A stretch of 33,753 nucleotides of DNA from SAR116 cluster bacterium AG-325-I21 (GCA_003282865.1 QBYK01000018.1:1-33753); one strand, 5' to 3'; positions 1 through 8,601 are shown, counted from the stretch's first letter. A program made the numbers and translations. The notes: generated by a model not told the origin, from the letters alone.

Positions 1-502
1 TGGCATTTTGGCTTGCAAGGCGCAGTGCATTCTTGTCACCGCCCAAGTTTAACAGCACGCGCATGTTTGCTACAAAAGATGTTGAGTCTGGATACAAAAG
101 GTCTGCACCGGCGGCGACATGTTCGAACTGTTCAAACATAGTTCTTGCCTTCGCTAAATTGCCGCCCTTAATATAATTTTGAACACCCATTGCTAGAGCT
201 TTTAACCGCATTTCCTGATCGATTAATTTGCCCGAGTCGCCAAGCATCATCTCACAGTTTTCGAACTTTTCGGCACTTGCCAGAAACCTTGATGCATCTG
301 CACCCGCTTCTTTATCAAGAGCAAAGGCGGTTTTACGACAATCATCATAATTTGCTTTAACCTGCATCGTCGTAAACCGCTCATAACGATAGTCGACGGC
401 GGCCGATGAATCTGACAATGTAACCGGCTGGCAGGCGGACAGGCTAGCCGGCACCAACAGCACCGCAAACGCGAGTTTCATTTTAGATTTCACATTTTTC
501 AT
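1..502 (-). CDS. Lipoprotein of unknown function, C-terminal end cut by the window edge
   Basis: An open frame runs on the minus strand from an ATG at 502 off the left edge, about 167 codons. The N-terminus is a lipoprotein signal: basic start, hydrophobic stretch, and a lipobox Leu-Ser-Ala-Cys with the Cys at residue 24. The mature part is soluble, mainly helical in appearance, with two further Cys (residues 55 and 83) and a segment (GGNLAKARTMFEQFEHV) that resembles a TPR-like helical repeat. The start at 502 is preferred because GGAG lies 8 nt upstream; an internal ATG at 481 lacks this. It follows the glycine-zipper gene by 37 nt in the same direction, so both probably share a transcript. 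Function is not recognised; envelope location is the only firm inference. Confidence 0.7.
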   Translation of the reverse strand, partial: MKNVKSKMKLAFAVLLVPASLSACQPVTLSDSSAAVDYRYERFTTMQVKANYDDCRKTAFALDKEAGADASRFLASAEKFENCEMMLGDSGKLIDQEMRLKALAMGVQNYIKGGNLAKARTMFEQFEHVAAGADLLYPDSTSFVANMRVLLNLGGDKNALRLASQNA

Positions 503-539
503 TTTGACTACTCCAGTTCATTAGAAAGAGGAAAATGGC

Positions 540-1010
540 CTAGCGAACAAAATAGATGTGTTCGCCAATACGGTATGGATGCTCGCTACGCATACTCATG
601 GTTCGACCACGATGCACGATAGAAACTTCATAGTGTGACAGTAAACGCGTCGTATAACGCTTCGGGCGCCAAACAGTGCGACACTTCTCTGATTGACGGT
701 GACGCGAATCCGCGACGCCAATCCCCACGATAGCCCCTAATGCACCAAAACCTGGTGCATCTGAAATCTCATTGCCAATAACTGAACCGATCAACGAGCC
801 CAGCACCACATCATGAACGCGCCGTTTGTTTAATTTGTATTCTGTATGGCACTCGGTCTTTGCGACTTGACGATGCTCTACACGGCTTTCATAAACTGGC
901 CGAACATCGATAACATGGCCAACATTGTTTCGTTTGTGCGCCATGACATTAGTTCCAAAGCCTAATGTAAAAATAATTGCAAGCAGAAGATTTTTTCGCA
1001 TATTGGTCAT
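540..1010 (-). CDS. Glycine zipper 2TM-domain envelope protein
   Basis: This is a 156-residue exported protein. Residues 1-24 form a Sec signal peptide with a likely cleavage after Val-Met-Ala. Residues 70-100 are the glycine zipper (GSLIGSVIGN, then GALGAIVGIG), a membrane-associating hairpin related to the Rickettsia 17-kDa antigen domain. The flanks match the usual layout of the family: a Val-rich strand with PVYE (37-41) before the zipper, one Cys on each side (C54 and C110) that could form a disulphide, and a C-terminal beta segment ending in PYRIGEHIYFVR. AAGGAAG lies just upstream of the first ATG and supports that start over the second at 1001. Such proteins are linked to outer-membrane or periplasmic structure, but the exact role is unknown. 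Confidence 0.75.
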   Translation of the reverse strand: MTNMRKNLLLAIIFTLGFGTNVMAHKRNNVGHVIDVRPVYESRVEHRQVAKTECHTEYKLNKRRVHDVVLGSLIGSVIGNEISDAPGFGALGAIVGIGVADSRHRQSEKCRTVWRPKRYTTRLLSHYEVSIVHRGRTMSMRSEHPYRIGEHIYFVR

Positions 1011-1447
1011 CAGAAACTTCCTTTCTGATAAAACAATGGAGACATCAGGTGGCTTTTTGTCATAAGAAAAAAATCAAGCTGGATAAAAGAGGAGCTCCGT
1101 AGTCTAGGTAGCAGGTTCTCGCGTACTGCAGCCCCCTTCCCTCGCAATAAATTCATTCTTACAAAGACCCATGCCAAAACCCTAAAAACAAATTATTAAC
1201 GACGAGGGTTTTGGCACCTTTCGTGGCAGAAACATTAGAATATTACTTAACTTTGACATCCATCCAAAATGTCTGAAGCTGAAGACAAGCTTGTGAAGCA
1301 ATTTTGTTTTCTTAATCTAAATTGAAGTACTTTTTGGGTTGGCTTCAATTTTGTGGCAGTGTTTCAAGTTACAAATGCAAAATTAAACCGTGTTAAACTA
1401 GAGCTAATACTTGTTAGTACTTCAGGATTATTTGGGAGCATTTTAAA
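1011..1447. other. Intergenic region between divergent genes, with a 12-bp inverted repeat
   Basis: This 437-bp non-coding stretch separates two divergent genes and must hold both promoters. Its one clear structure is a perfect 12-bp inverted repeat: TGCCAAAACCCT at 1172-1183 and AGGGTTTTGGCA at 1205-1216, with a 21-nt spacer. No T-run follows on either strand, so it is more likely a protein-binding site or a structured leader than a terminator. No convincing -35/-10 pair was found. Confidence 0.5.
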
Positions 1448-2332
1448 ATGGCGAAGATTGGTTTTATAGGGTTAGGAGCGATGGGGCTATGCATGGCCCG
1501 GAATTTACTTACCAGCGGTCATGAGGTAATTGGTTTTGATTTCTCAAAAGTGGCGATGGATGCTCATGTAAAAAATGGTGGTGATGTCGCGATTTCAGCA
1601 GCCGAAGCCTCGGCTGAAGCCAACTTTGCTATAGCAATGCTCCCGAATGGAGATTCAGTAAAGCAAGCTGTTTTTGGTCCAAGTGGCGTAGCCAAAAGTT
1701 TGCCACAGGATAGTTTATTTGTCGATATGTCAACCATTCATCCATTAGAGACAGATCAAATAAGACGAGACCTGCATGCACAGAATATTTCTATGGTTGA
1801 CGCGCCGGTTGGCCGAACGTCTGTTGAGGCAGAACTAGGAAAGTCATTGTTCATGATAGGTGCTGAAAAATGTGATTTTGAGGCCGTTCAGCCAATTCTG
1901 GCCTGCATGGGTGACACATTTATTGATTGTGGAGGACCTGGAACAGGCTCAAGAATGAAAATTGTCAACAACTTGATGACAACATCATTAAATGTTCTCA
2001 CTGCTCAAGTTTTAACCTTTTCAGAGGCGACTGGACTCGATCAGAATGTTGCCCTAGAGGTTATGGGAGGAACTGCAGCTGGTAGGGGTCACATGAGCAC
2101 AACCTACCCATCCAAAGTGCTGAAAGGTGATCTAGAACCCGCATTTATGATAGATCTTGCGAAAAAGGACCTAGATATTGCGATTAAATTTTCTGAAACG
2201 CTCGGTGTTCCAATTTCTTTGGCTATTCAAGCCGAAAAAATTTACACTGACGCGCAAGCGGATGGAAGGGGTAGGCAGGATTGGACTGCAATTTTTGACA
2301 TGCTTCAAAAGAAACAACATTCAAAATCATAA
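1448..2332 (+). CDS. Beta-hydroxyacid dehydrogenase, YihU-like (3-sulfolactaldehyde reductase type)
   Basis: This 294-residue NAD(P)-dependent enzyme belongs to the 3-hydroxyisobutyrate dehydrogenase superfamily. The Rossmann motif GFIGLGAMG is at residues 5-13, the substrate loop MSTIHPL at 94-100, and the catalytic Lys is K171 followed by N174-N175. The sequence aligns, as I remember it, without gaps through residue ~180 to E. coli YihU, the sulfolactaldehyde reductase of sulfoquinovose breakdown: both have VGRTS at 121-125 instead of the usual SGG, GGPG at 162-165, GTAAG at 208-212 and GRGRQDW at 273-279. R123 and N174, thought to hold the sulfonate in YihU, are present; S178 is Thr here. 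That points to a C3 sulfonate aldehyde, but no other sulfoglycolysis gene is nearby. GGGAG lies 9 nt before the ATG. Confidence 0.85.
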   Translation: MAKIGFIGLGAMGLCMARNLLTSGHEVIGFDFSKVAMDAHVKNGGDVAISAAEASAEANFAIAMLPNGDSVKQAVFGPSGVAKSLPQDSLFVDMSTIHPLETDQIRRDLHAQNISMVDAPVGRTSVEAELGKSLFMIGAEKCDFEAVQPILACMGDTFIDCGGPGTGSRMKIVNNLMTTSLNVLTAQVLTFSEATGLDQNVALEVMGGTAAGRGHMSTTYPSKVLKGDLEPAFMIDLAKKDLDIAIKFSETLGVPISLAIQAEKIYTDAQADGRGRQDWTAIFDMLQKKQHSKS

Positions 2333-2616
2333 ACGAGCTATAATTATACCCGCTATTTAAAGGAAAACCTTATTCCAACCTTCCTTTTTTGTCTGCCAAC
2401 GTCAATTTGTGATAACAGCGTGCCTTTGGAAGCCTAATTTTAATGTGGAGTAAAACTTTAACGACTCTTCAATTTTAATACTTTAACAAAAACTTAAATT
2501 TGTTGAGGATACTCTGTCTCTTAGTCATCTTCGTAATATTATCGGTCAGTTTGTTAGCAAAATGGGTATTTTTTTGTGCCCAGAACGTACCCAGTCTCAT
2601 ATCCGAGGTTAAATAC
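2333..2616. other. Convergent intergenic region with a weak terminator-like hairpin
   Basis: These 284 bp lie between two convergent genes. AAAGGAA (2359-2365) can pair with TTCCTTT (2381-2387), followed by three more T, which makes a weak rho-independent terminator for the upstream plus-strand reductase gene. The stem has only two G-C pairs and a 15-nt loop, so this is tentative. Nothing else is evident. Confidence 0.3.
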
Positions 2617-3378
2617 CTAGCTTTTCAGCTTGTATCCGGTTTTAAAAATCCAGAAAATTACAGATATACAAATTAAACTAAATACCAATGTTGCAAGAAA
2701 ACTATAAATTAAAGGAACGTCTGCAACGTCAAAAAAAGCCCATCTAAAAACAGAAATTAAATACATAACTGGATTAAAAAGTGTCACCGTTTGCCAAAAA
2801 CTTGGGAGCATTTCGATTGCGTAAAAGCTACCACCTAAAAAAACTAAAGGTGTAATTATTAACATAGGAACTAAATTTAATTGTTCAAAATTATTGGATA
2901 AGATGCCGATGATGAACCCCAGTAAACTGAAGGTAATACAATTTATAATCAAAAGGACAAGCATCCAAACTGGATGAGAAATGTTCAGCGGAACAAAAAG
3001 GAACGATGTCGCCAGTATGATCATTCCAATAATGAAGGATTTTGTTGCCGCAGCACCCACATATCCGATAGTGATCTCCAAAAATGAGACCGGTGCCGAC
3101 AAATGCTCATAAATTGTACCAAGAAATTTGGGAAAATAAATGCCAAAAGAGGCGTTTGCAACGCTTTGCATCAACACAGTGAGCATTATTAGCCCTGGAA
3201 CAATGAATGCGCTGTAATGAATATTATCAATTGTTTGAATGCCCGAGCCAATCGCAGCTCCAAAAACAATAAAATAGAGCACTGTCGATATCACAGGCGA
3301 AATTATACTCTGAACCAAGGTTCTAAAAGTACGTGCCATTTCAAATCGATATATTGCTGTTATTGCGTATAGATTCAA
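2617..3378 (-). CDS. ABC-2 type transporter permease, YadH-like
   Basis: This 253-residue inner-membrane protein has about six membrane segments and the ABC-2 signature region (PGLIMLTVLMQSVANASFG around residue 61-79, and the late motif PLVFLGGSFYAIEMLP followed by LFNPVMYLISVFRW). It resembles E. coli YadH along its whole length. The start codon is TTG, only 4 nt after the stop codon of the ATPase gene; the homology to YadH begins right at the N-terminus, so the TTG is preferred to an internal ATG at 3339. With the ATPase it would form an exporter of the DrrAB/YadGH type that moves a lipid-like or hydrophobic substrate outwards. The substrate is not shown by the sequence. Confidence 0.85.
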   Translation of the reverse strand: MNLYAITAIYRFEMARTFRTLVQSIISPVISTVLYFIVFGAAIGSGIQTIDNIHYSAFIVPGLIMLTVLMQSVANASFGIYFPKFLGTIYEHLSAPVSFLEITIGYVGAAATKSFIIGMIILATSFLFVPLNISHPVWMLVLLIINCITFSLLGFIIGILSNNFEQLNLVPMLIITPLVFLGGSFYAIEMLPSFWQTVTLFNPVMYLISVFRWAFFDVADVPLIYSFLATLVFSLICISVIFWIFKTGYKLKS

Positions 3379-3382
3379 TTGA

Positions 3383-4300
3383 CTATTTCCGAATTAAACT
3401 GACAAAAATATCCTCTAATGAACTTTGAGAGGTTTCTAGATCTTCAAGAACAAAGCCTGTATCCGCAATATCTCTCATTAACCTGGTTATTCCAGTTCTT
3501 GAGGCCTTAGTATCATAGACATACATGAGGCTCAGTCGATCTTTACTAATTACCAACTTATAATTCGATAGACTCCCGGGTATTTTCGTTATTGGTGATT
3601 TAAATTTGATCGTTAACTCTTTTTTGCTCATTCTCGTCATTAGCGCATCTTTATTTTCGACAAATATAACCTTTCCTTTGTCTATCAAAGCTACTCTATC
3701 TGCCATCATCTCAGCTTCTTCAATGTAGTGCGTTGTGAGAAGGATCGTCACACCATTACTCTTGAGCAAATCAACTAAATTCCACATGTCCCGACGCAAC
3801 TCAACATCGACCCCCGCTGTTGGCTCGTCCAGGAACAATATCTTAGGGTTGTGGCTCAAAGCTTTAGCTATCATTACACGCCGTTTCATTCCGCCGGACA
3901 GCTCTTTTATCATCTGGTTCCGTTTGTCCCAAAGTGACAGTTGCTGAAGGACATCCTCTAAAAATTTTCTATTTTCTGGATACCCAAAAAGCCCCCTCGT
4001 AAAACGAACAGTGTCATAAACTGTTTCGAATGGTTCTAACATGATTTCTTGGGGCACTAATCCAATTAACCTGCGGGTTTTGCGATATTCAGTAATCGTA
4101 TCGTAGCCGTCAACTTTTATTCTACCAGTATCGTGTGTAAGCAAACCACAAATTGTAGAAATTAGAGTCGTCTTTCCAGCACCATTTGGCCCCAGCAACG
4201 CGATGATTTCACCTTTGTTAACCTCCAAATTTACCTCGTCTAGAGCATTTGTTCTATCATCATAGGCTTTGCTTAAATTGGAAATGCTGATTATTGACAT
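3383..4300 (-). CDS. ABC transporter ATP-binding protein, YadG-like
   Basis: This 305-residue ATPase has every ABC motif: Walker A GPNGAGKT at 37-44, Q-loop Q84, signature LSGGM at 134-138, Walker B ILFLDE at 154-159, D-loop, and switch His H191. After about residue 220 comes a C-terminal extension of some 85 residues, as in DrrA/YadG-type export ATPases. The gene is followed after 4 nt by its permease, a normal coupled pair. It lies 96 nt downstream of the molybdopterin oxidoreductase gene in the same direction, so one transcript for all three is possible. Substrate unknown. Confidence 0.9.
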   Translation of the reverse strand: MSIISISNLSKAYDDRTNALDEVNLEVNKGEIIALLGPNGAGKTTLISTICGLLTHDTGRIKVDGYDTITEYRKTRRLIGLVPQEIMLEPFETVYDTVRFTRGLFGYPENRKFLEDVLQQLSLWDKRNQMIKELSGGMKRRVMIAKALSHNPKILFLDEPTAGVDVELRRDMWNLVDLLKSNGVTILLTTHYIEEAEMMADRVALIDKGKVIFVENKDALMTRMSKKELTIKFKSPITKIPGSLSNYKLVISKDRLSLMYVYDTKASRTGITRLMRDIADTGFVLEDLETSQSSLEDIFVSLIRK

Positions 4301-4396
4301 CTAAAACCCCGATGCTGAAATTGAATATCGACATGTTCGGAAAAGCTACCTTTACAGATTAGCTAGTGAACTCAGCCCTATACAGAGTGGGTTACT

Positions 4397-6496
4397 TTAG
4401 TTTGATGAGCCAATCGGTTCAATCCATACTTTGGTGTCATTGACAGTTATACCTTGTCCAATTCTGGATGGAGAGGAACTCACCAATGCGTTGACGGTGT
4501 TGCCACCAATATGACTCCGCCAAAATCCATGATAAATTGCCACAACGCCCCGAATTATATCATTTGTGACGTGTGCGACAGCACTCACCTCGCCAACACT
4601 ATTAAAGACTCGCAAACCTTGCCCCTGCTCAATGCCTAAATCTTTGGCATCGGAAGAATTAATAAAGAGTCTCTGAATTGAATTAGAGGCTCGCATAGAC
4701 TTGGAATTGGCATATCCAGAGTTCAAGAGGCTTCGATGTTTTGGTGATAAGAGCGTAAATGCCCCTGGCGGTGTTGCAACAGGTGCATATGAAGGTAATG
4801 GGTCGACTTTGTCATAAACCGTGTCGTCCATTACACATTGACGAAAAGCTGACAGCATTCGTCCACCTGACTTGCTCAATGAACTGACAAATTCAAACTT
4901 CCCCGAGGGCGTATGAAAATTACCATTCAGATGAGGTTTTCGTTTATCTGGATTACCAACATTTAACCTCGCATGGCCGTTTAAATTTAGTTTTTCCAAT
5001 GACACGCCAAGCATATTTGGATGTCTCCAATCCATTGAATTAACCAACAACTCAGAGTCAGTTTGGTATAATTCAGCGTCATCTAAGTCTAGTGCCTTTG
5101 ATAGCCGGCGGAAAAGTTCAGTATTTGACACGGCCTCACCAATTGGCTCTATCGCTTTTTGATTCAGCTGTAAATTAAAGTGCCCCCAGCTATACATAAG
5201 GTCATCTTGTTCTAATTGACTCGCAGCCGGCAAAATCAAGTCCGCAAAGTCACAAGTGTCAGTGTAAAATACCTCACTTACTATTGTAAAAAGATCGTCA
5301 TTACATAAATTGGCCAACAATTTTGTCTGATTGGCAGACGTTATGACTGGATTTGAGTTGTAAACGAACAGACAAGAAATGGGTTTGGTGGCATGTGGCT
5401 CAAGTGCCTCAGCTAAGTTAAATAAGTTTACCGCTCGACGTCCGGCTTCTGCAAACTCAGGCCTTGCGAGTTTTCTTCTGTTTATTGGGAAAGTGCCCTG
5501 AGGGTGTTGAAAAATACCACCACCTATATAGCGCCATGCCCCAATCAAAGCTGTTAGTGCCGCAATCGACCTAATTGCGTCACCACCGTTGGCATTCCTT
5601 TCCAGAGCTACGCCAGTACGGATAGCAACCACCTTTTCTGCTGAAATCAAGCGACCAACGCGCTCAATATCCGACTTTAAAACTCCCGTTATTTCGCTAG
5701 CAGTATCTGTATCATAAGTGTTAGCCCTCTCAGAAAACTCTGGAAAACCAATGGTATGACTTTCAAGATACTCGCTATCTGCCAGATCATTTTGAATGAT
5801 AAAATTTGCTATGCTGAGGGCCAAAACCACATCCGTCCCGGGCTTTGGTCGAAGGTGAATGTCTGCTTTTTTTGCAATCGAAGTCGTGATGGGGTCTATA
5901 ACCACCAATTTTGCTCCATTTTTGACCGCATCCAGAACAATGCGTCCGTGGTGTACCGAGGTAGAAAGTAAATTCATTCCCCAAATGACGATTAGCTGGG
6001 AATGCTTAAAACTCTCTGGATCAAGACCACCAGTTGGGCCAGCAACCATGCTGAATGCTTTTGATGCTGTGGAATTGCAAAATGTCCGCTCACCAATCGT
6101 AGCACCAATTTTATTAAAAAAGCGGTCCCCGCAATGCAGACCATTGAGAAGGCCTTGATGCCCGAGGTAACTATAAGGAAGGATACTTTCACTTCCATTC
6201 CTCTCAATTGCTTCAGTGAATTTATCACTAATAAGGTTTAACGCTTCTTCCCAAGTGACTCTCTCAAAACTGCTGGAACCCTTTTGGCCAACCCGCGCCA
6301 TCGGATACAAAATTCGATCCTTAGAATAAACACGTGCTAAATAATTGCTAACTTTCCCGCAAAGCGTCCCTCGAGTAAAAGTATGATCCGGGTTTCCTTG
6401 AATTGAAACAGCTTTGCCTGACTCAATTTTTGATAAAATGGCACAGTTGTCAGAACAATCGTGCTGACATGCACTAAAAAAAACATCGGCTTTCAT
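4397..6496 (-). CDS. Molybdopterin-dependent oxidoreductase with N-terminal [4Fe-4S] site (DMSO reductase superfamily)
   Basis: This 699-residue protein carries the iron-sulfur motif of the superfamily, C10-x3-C14-x3-C18-x27-C46, then a molybdopterin domain and a C-terminal dinucleotide-binding domain (about 585-695). The Mo ligand is probably C140 in GERTFCNSTA; S142 is an alternative. IWGMNLLSTS (171-180) and PGTDVVLALS (219-228) are typical cofactor-binding segments. There is no Tat signal peptide, so the enzyme is cytoplasmic. This branch is close to COG0243 oxidoreductases of unassigned substrate, distinct from Nap, Nar and formate dehydrogenases by its short length. No partner electron-transfer subunit is adjacent; only an ABC exporter follows. 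Substrate cannot be named. Confidence 0.85.
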   Translation of the reverse strand: MKADVFFSACQHDCSDNCAILSKIESGKAVSIQGNPDHTFTRGTLCGKVSNYLARVYSKDRILYPMARVGQKGSSSFERVTWEEALNLISDKFTEAIERNGSESILPYSYLGHQGLLNGLHCGDRFFNKIGATIGERTFCNSTASKAFSMVAGPTGGLDPESFKHSQLIVIWGMNLLSTSVHHGRIVLDAVKNGAKLVVIDPITTSIAKKADIHLRPKPGTDVVLALSIANFIIQNDLADSEYLESHTIGFPEFSERANTYDTDTASEITGVLKSDIERVGRLISAEKVVAIRTGVALERNANGGDAIRSIAALTALIGAWRYIGGGIFQHPQGTFPINRRKLARPEFAEAGRRAVNLFNLAEALEPHATKPISCLFVYNSNPVITSANQTKLLANLCNDDLFTIVSEVFYTDTCDFADLILPAASQLEQDDLMYSWGHFNLQLNQKAIEPIGEAVSNTELFRRLSKALDLDDAELYQTDSELLVNSMDWRHPNMLGVSLEKLNLNGHARLNVGNPDKRKPHLNGNFHTPSGKFEFVSSLSKSGGRMLSAFRQCVMDDTVYDKVDPLPSYAPVATPPGAFTLLSPKHRSLLNSGYANSKSMRASNSIQRLFINSSDAKDLGIEQGQGLRVFNSVGEVSAVAHVTNDIIRGVVAIYHGFWRSHIGGNTVNALVSSSPSRIGQGITVNDTKVWIEPIGSSN

Positions 6497-6843
6497 TGTG
6501 TCACCAAAATTAAGATCCTTTCATAATCGTACCACCGAGCTTGATTTCTACCAACCCATCACTGATACGTAAGCTGCACTGTATCGACCTCCATTAAATA
6601 GCACTCAATTAAGAATTAAAATAATGCCATTTTAAAATAGAAGATAAACGGAGCAACTCTGCAAAATTTTCGGATTACGGTGTCGGCAAAACATCAAACA
6701 ATCTCAAACAGAAGTGAAAACCAATACTATGAATCATAGTTTGACCGACGCTCACAATGGAAATTATATAAAGATTTAGAATATCTGAACAGTTCTGTGA
6801 TTATTTTCATAATTAATGTACCAACATTTTTAAACTGCCTTGT
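6497..6843. other. Upstream part of a divergent intergenic region
   Basis: AT-rich non-coding DNA upstream of both the molybdopterin oxidoreductase (minus) and the dioxygenase (plus). I see no open frame, RNA gene or repeat here; the recognisable signals are in the last 110 bp and are listed separately. The promoter of the oxidoreductase should lie here but was not identified. Confidence 0.4.
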
Positions 6844-6872
6844 TTAACAGAACGGATTGTTTAGGCTATAGT
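6844..6872 (+). promoter_or_regulatory. Sigma-70-like promoter of the dioxygenase gene
   Basis: TTAACA at 6844-6849 (5 of 6 to consensus) and TATAGT at 6867-6872 (5 of 6) are separated by exactly 17 nt. Transcription would begin near 6879, inside the inverted repeat at 6876-6910, and give a leader of about 70 nt before the ATG at 6951. Confidence 0.65.
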
Positions 6873-6875
6873 CTC

Positions 6876-6910
6876 TTAATGTGTCGCTGAGCTTATCCTG
6901 GACACATTAA
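6876..6910. promoter_or_regulatory. Perfect 10-bp inverted repeat at the predicted transcription start
   Basis: TTAATGTGTC (6876-6885) and GACACATTAA (6901-6910) are exact reverse complements with a 15-nt spacer, so the half-site centres are 25 bp apart. The repeat starts 4 bp after the -10 box and ends 40 bp before the ATG. A dimeric repressor bound here would block initiation; alternatively the transcript could fold into a 10-bp hairpin. No regulator gene is adjacent. Confidence 0.55.
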
Positions 6911-6950
6911 AAAGCTGGAATTGCCATTAAGGCTAAAGTGGAGCGTTTAA

Positions 6951-7970
6951 ATGGAACCTATTTTAGAAATTGAAACCAATCTATTACCGCCAGAACATAT
7001 ACCAACGGCACCCTTCGAGTTCCCAAAAGCATGGGTCCGTTCTACCATATCGAAAGATGATTACTTTTTTCAGTTTCCTGAGAAATGTTTAATCGAGTTA
7101 GAAAATTTAAACAAAGAGCTTCAAAGGAATTTTTTGCCAGCCCTGGTAACGCGGCCGGAAATGTATGAACTTGAAAACTGTAAATCCTTTATGAGAATGA
7201 TTAAGGAAGTTTTGGATAATGGTGTTGGCTTTGCCATCATGGAAAAACTACCCATTGAATCTGTGTCCCTCGAGGTGGCAACCACAATGCATTGGTTGTT
7301 AGGCAGCCTTCTTGGTAGACCCGTCGCCCAAAATTATAAAGATGGAAAGATGCTATATGAAGTGATGGATTTGACTGAGGGTAAAGGTAAAAATATGATT
7401 GGGGTGAGAGGATCTCACACTAACGCTGACTTGAGCTTTCATACTGATTGCAGCTCTAATATTTCCCCTCCGGATTACGTAGGCCTGATGTGCGTTAGGC
7501 CTGCATTAGAAGGTGGAGAGAGCCAACTCACTAACTGGTACGCAGTATATAACAAATTGCTCGAAAGCAGGCCGAATCTCTGTGCCAGAGGATTTAAACC
7601 TATACTTTTTGATAGACAGCTTGAGCATGCTGCTGATGATCCCCGTGTCTTGTCGAGACCACCTTTTGCTTTTGATGGAAACATAACCATGCGTTACAGT
7701 GAACGCCTCAACCGACAAGGTTATAAGATAGCAGAACAACCAATTGATCAGGATACTGAGGACATGCTTGCCGCTATTGACAACATCTTAAATGATCCTG
7801 AAATGCGCGTGGATTTAAACTTTCAATCAGGCCAAATTCAATGGATAAACAATGCATCAATCGGCCACAGGAGAACATCTTATGTTGATCATCCAGGCGA
7901 TCCATCACTGAGGCGGTGTCTTGTAAGAATGTGGCTCCGCGAGGAGGGGAAAATAAGCTATCTAGGGTAA
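6951..7970 (+). CDS. TauD/TfdA-like Fe(II)/2-oxoglutarate dioxygenase
   Basis: This 339-residue cytosolic enzyme has the facial triad of the family: H164-x-D166 in SFHTDCSSN and the distal H306 in IGHRRTSY, with R322 or R326 as the likely 2-oxoglutarate-binding arginine. The core GLMCVRPALEGGESQLTNW (178-196) is typical of larger TauD/TfdA members. It probably oxidises a C-H bond of a small organic acid, amine or sulfonate and releases succinate and CO2. It is about 50 residues longer than TauD, with an N-terminal extension. GGAG stands 7 nt before the ATG. The gene stands alone behind its own promoter and inverted repeat; the substrate is unknown. Confidence 0.8.
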   Translation: MEPILEIETNLLPPEHIPTAPFEFPKAWVRSTISKDDYFFQFPEKCLIELENLNKELQRNFLPALVTRPEMYELENCKSFMRMIKEVLDNGVGFAIMEKLPIESVSLEVATTMHWLLGSLLGRPVAQNYKDGKMLYEVMDLTEGKGKNMIGVRGSHTNADLSFHTDCSSNISPPDYVGLMCVRPALEGGESQLTNWYAVYNKLLESRPNLCARGFKPILFDRQLEHAADDPRVLSRPPFAFDGNITMRYSERLNRQGYKIAEQPIDQDTEDMLAAIDNILNDPEMRVDLNFQSGQIQWINNASIGHRRTSYVDHPGDPSLRRCLVRMWLREEGKISYLG

Positions 7971-8042
7971 TCCAACCCTTCAACCTGCTTAACTATTCCT
8001 CACTATCCTACTAAAGTTAATAAACTAATAACCATAGTGGAC

Positions 8043-8601
8043 ATGATGATCCTTACCCTACTAACCGCCAAATTTCTGACCTTATTCATTACAACCGCCC
8101 CAGGGTACGAATTAGTTGAAATCCAATTAATATAAAAGCTATATGAAAATCGTAGCTATTGCATTGACGTAAAAGTTTACAAAGAGCACGCAAAAAATTT
8201 ACAGAGGACTGCAAGGACATAGGTGTTATTCATACCAAGGCCAGCTCGGCGTTGAGCAACCCTTCAAAAAGGATCTTGTACAATTTGGGCGATTTTACAT
8301 GCCCGCCTTTGACGAATGTATGAAAGCGAAAAACCATAATGAGGGTGCAAGATTAACTTTGAAATACTGCAATAATAAAGCTATTTAAAAATTTGATTTT
8401 ACACCAGAAATTCAGATAAAAGTTTTGGAAGACATGATTTATGCGTAGCAATTTAATCAGGGAATTCCAGACGCGGTGGTGGTCAAACGTCACCTCATCT
8501 GATAAGAACTCGTCAACTCAAAAGTGGCGCTCGGTCAGATTTTAAATACACAGCTTGGAAAATCAAATAAACAGCTTAAAGGCATAAAAATAGTCCAATA
8601 A
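8043..8601 (+). pseudogene. Decayed gene for a small exported protein (unrecognised)
   Basis: The frame from ATG 8043 (or 8046) begins with a signal-like segment (MMILTLLTAKFLTLFITTAP), meets a TAA at 8133, and continues as protein-like sequence to a TAG at 8220. In the next frame, protein-like sequence runs from about 8221 (LGVEQPFKKDLVQFGRFYM, then FDECMKAKN) through in-frame stops at 8386, 8446, 8500 and 8503 to 8599, with stretches such as FDFTPEIQIKVLEDMIY and GIPDAVVVKRHLI between them. The amino-acid composition looks coding, but at least five stops and one frameshift break it. I recognise no family. Chance coding-like sequence is the alternative. Confidence 0.4.
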
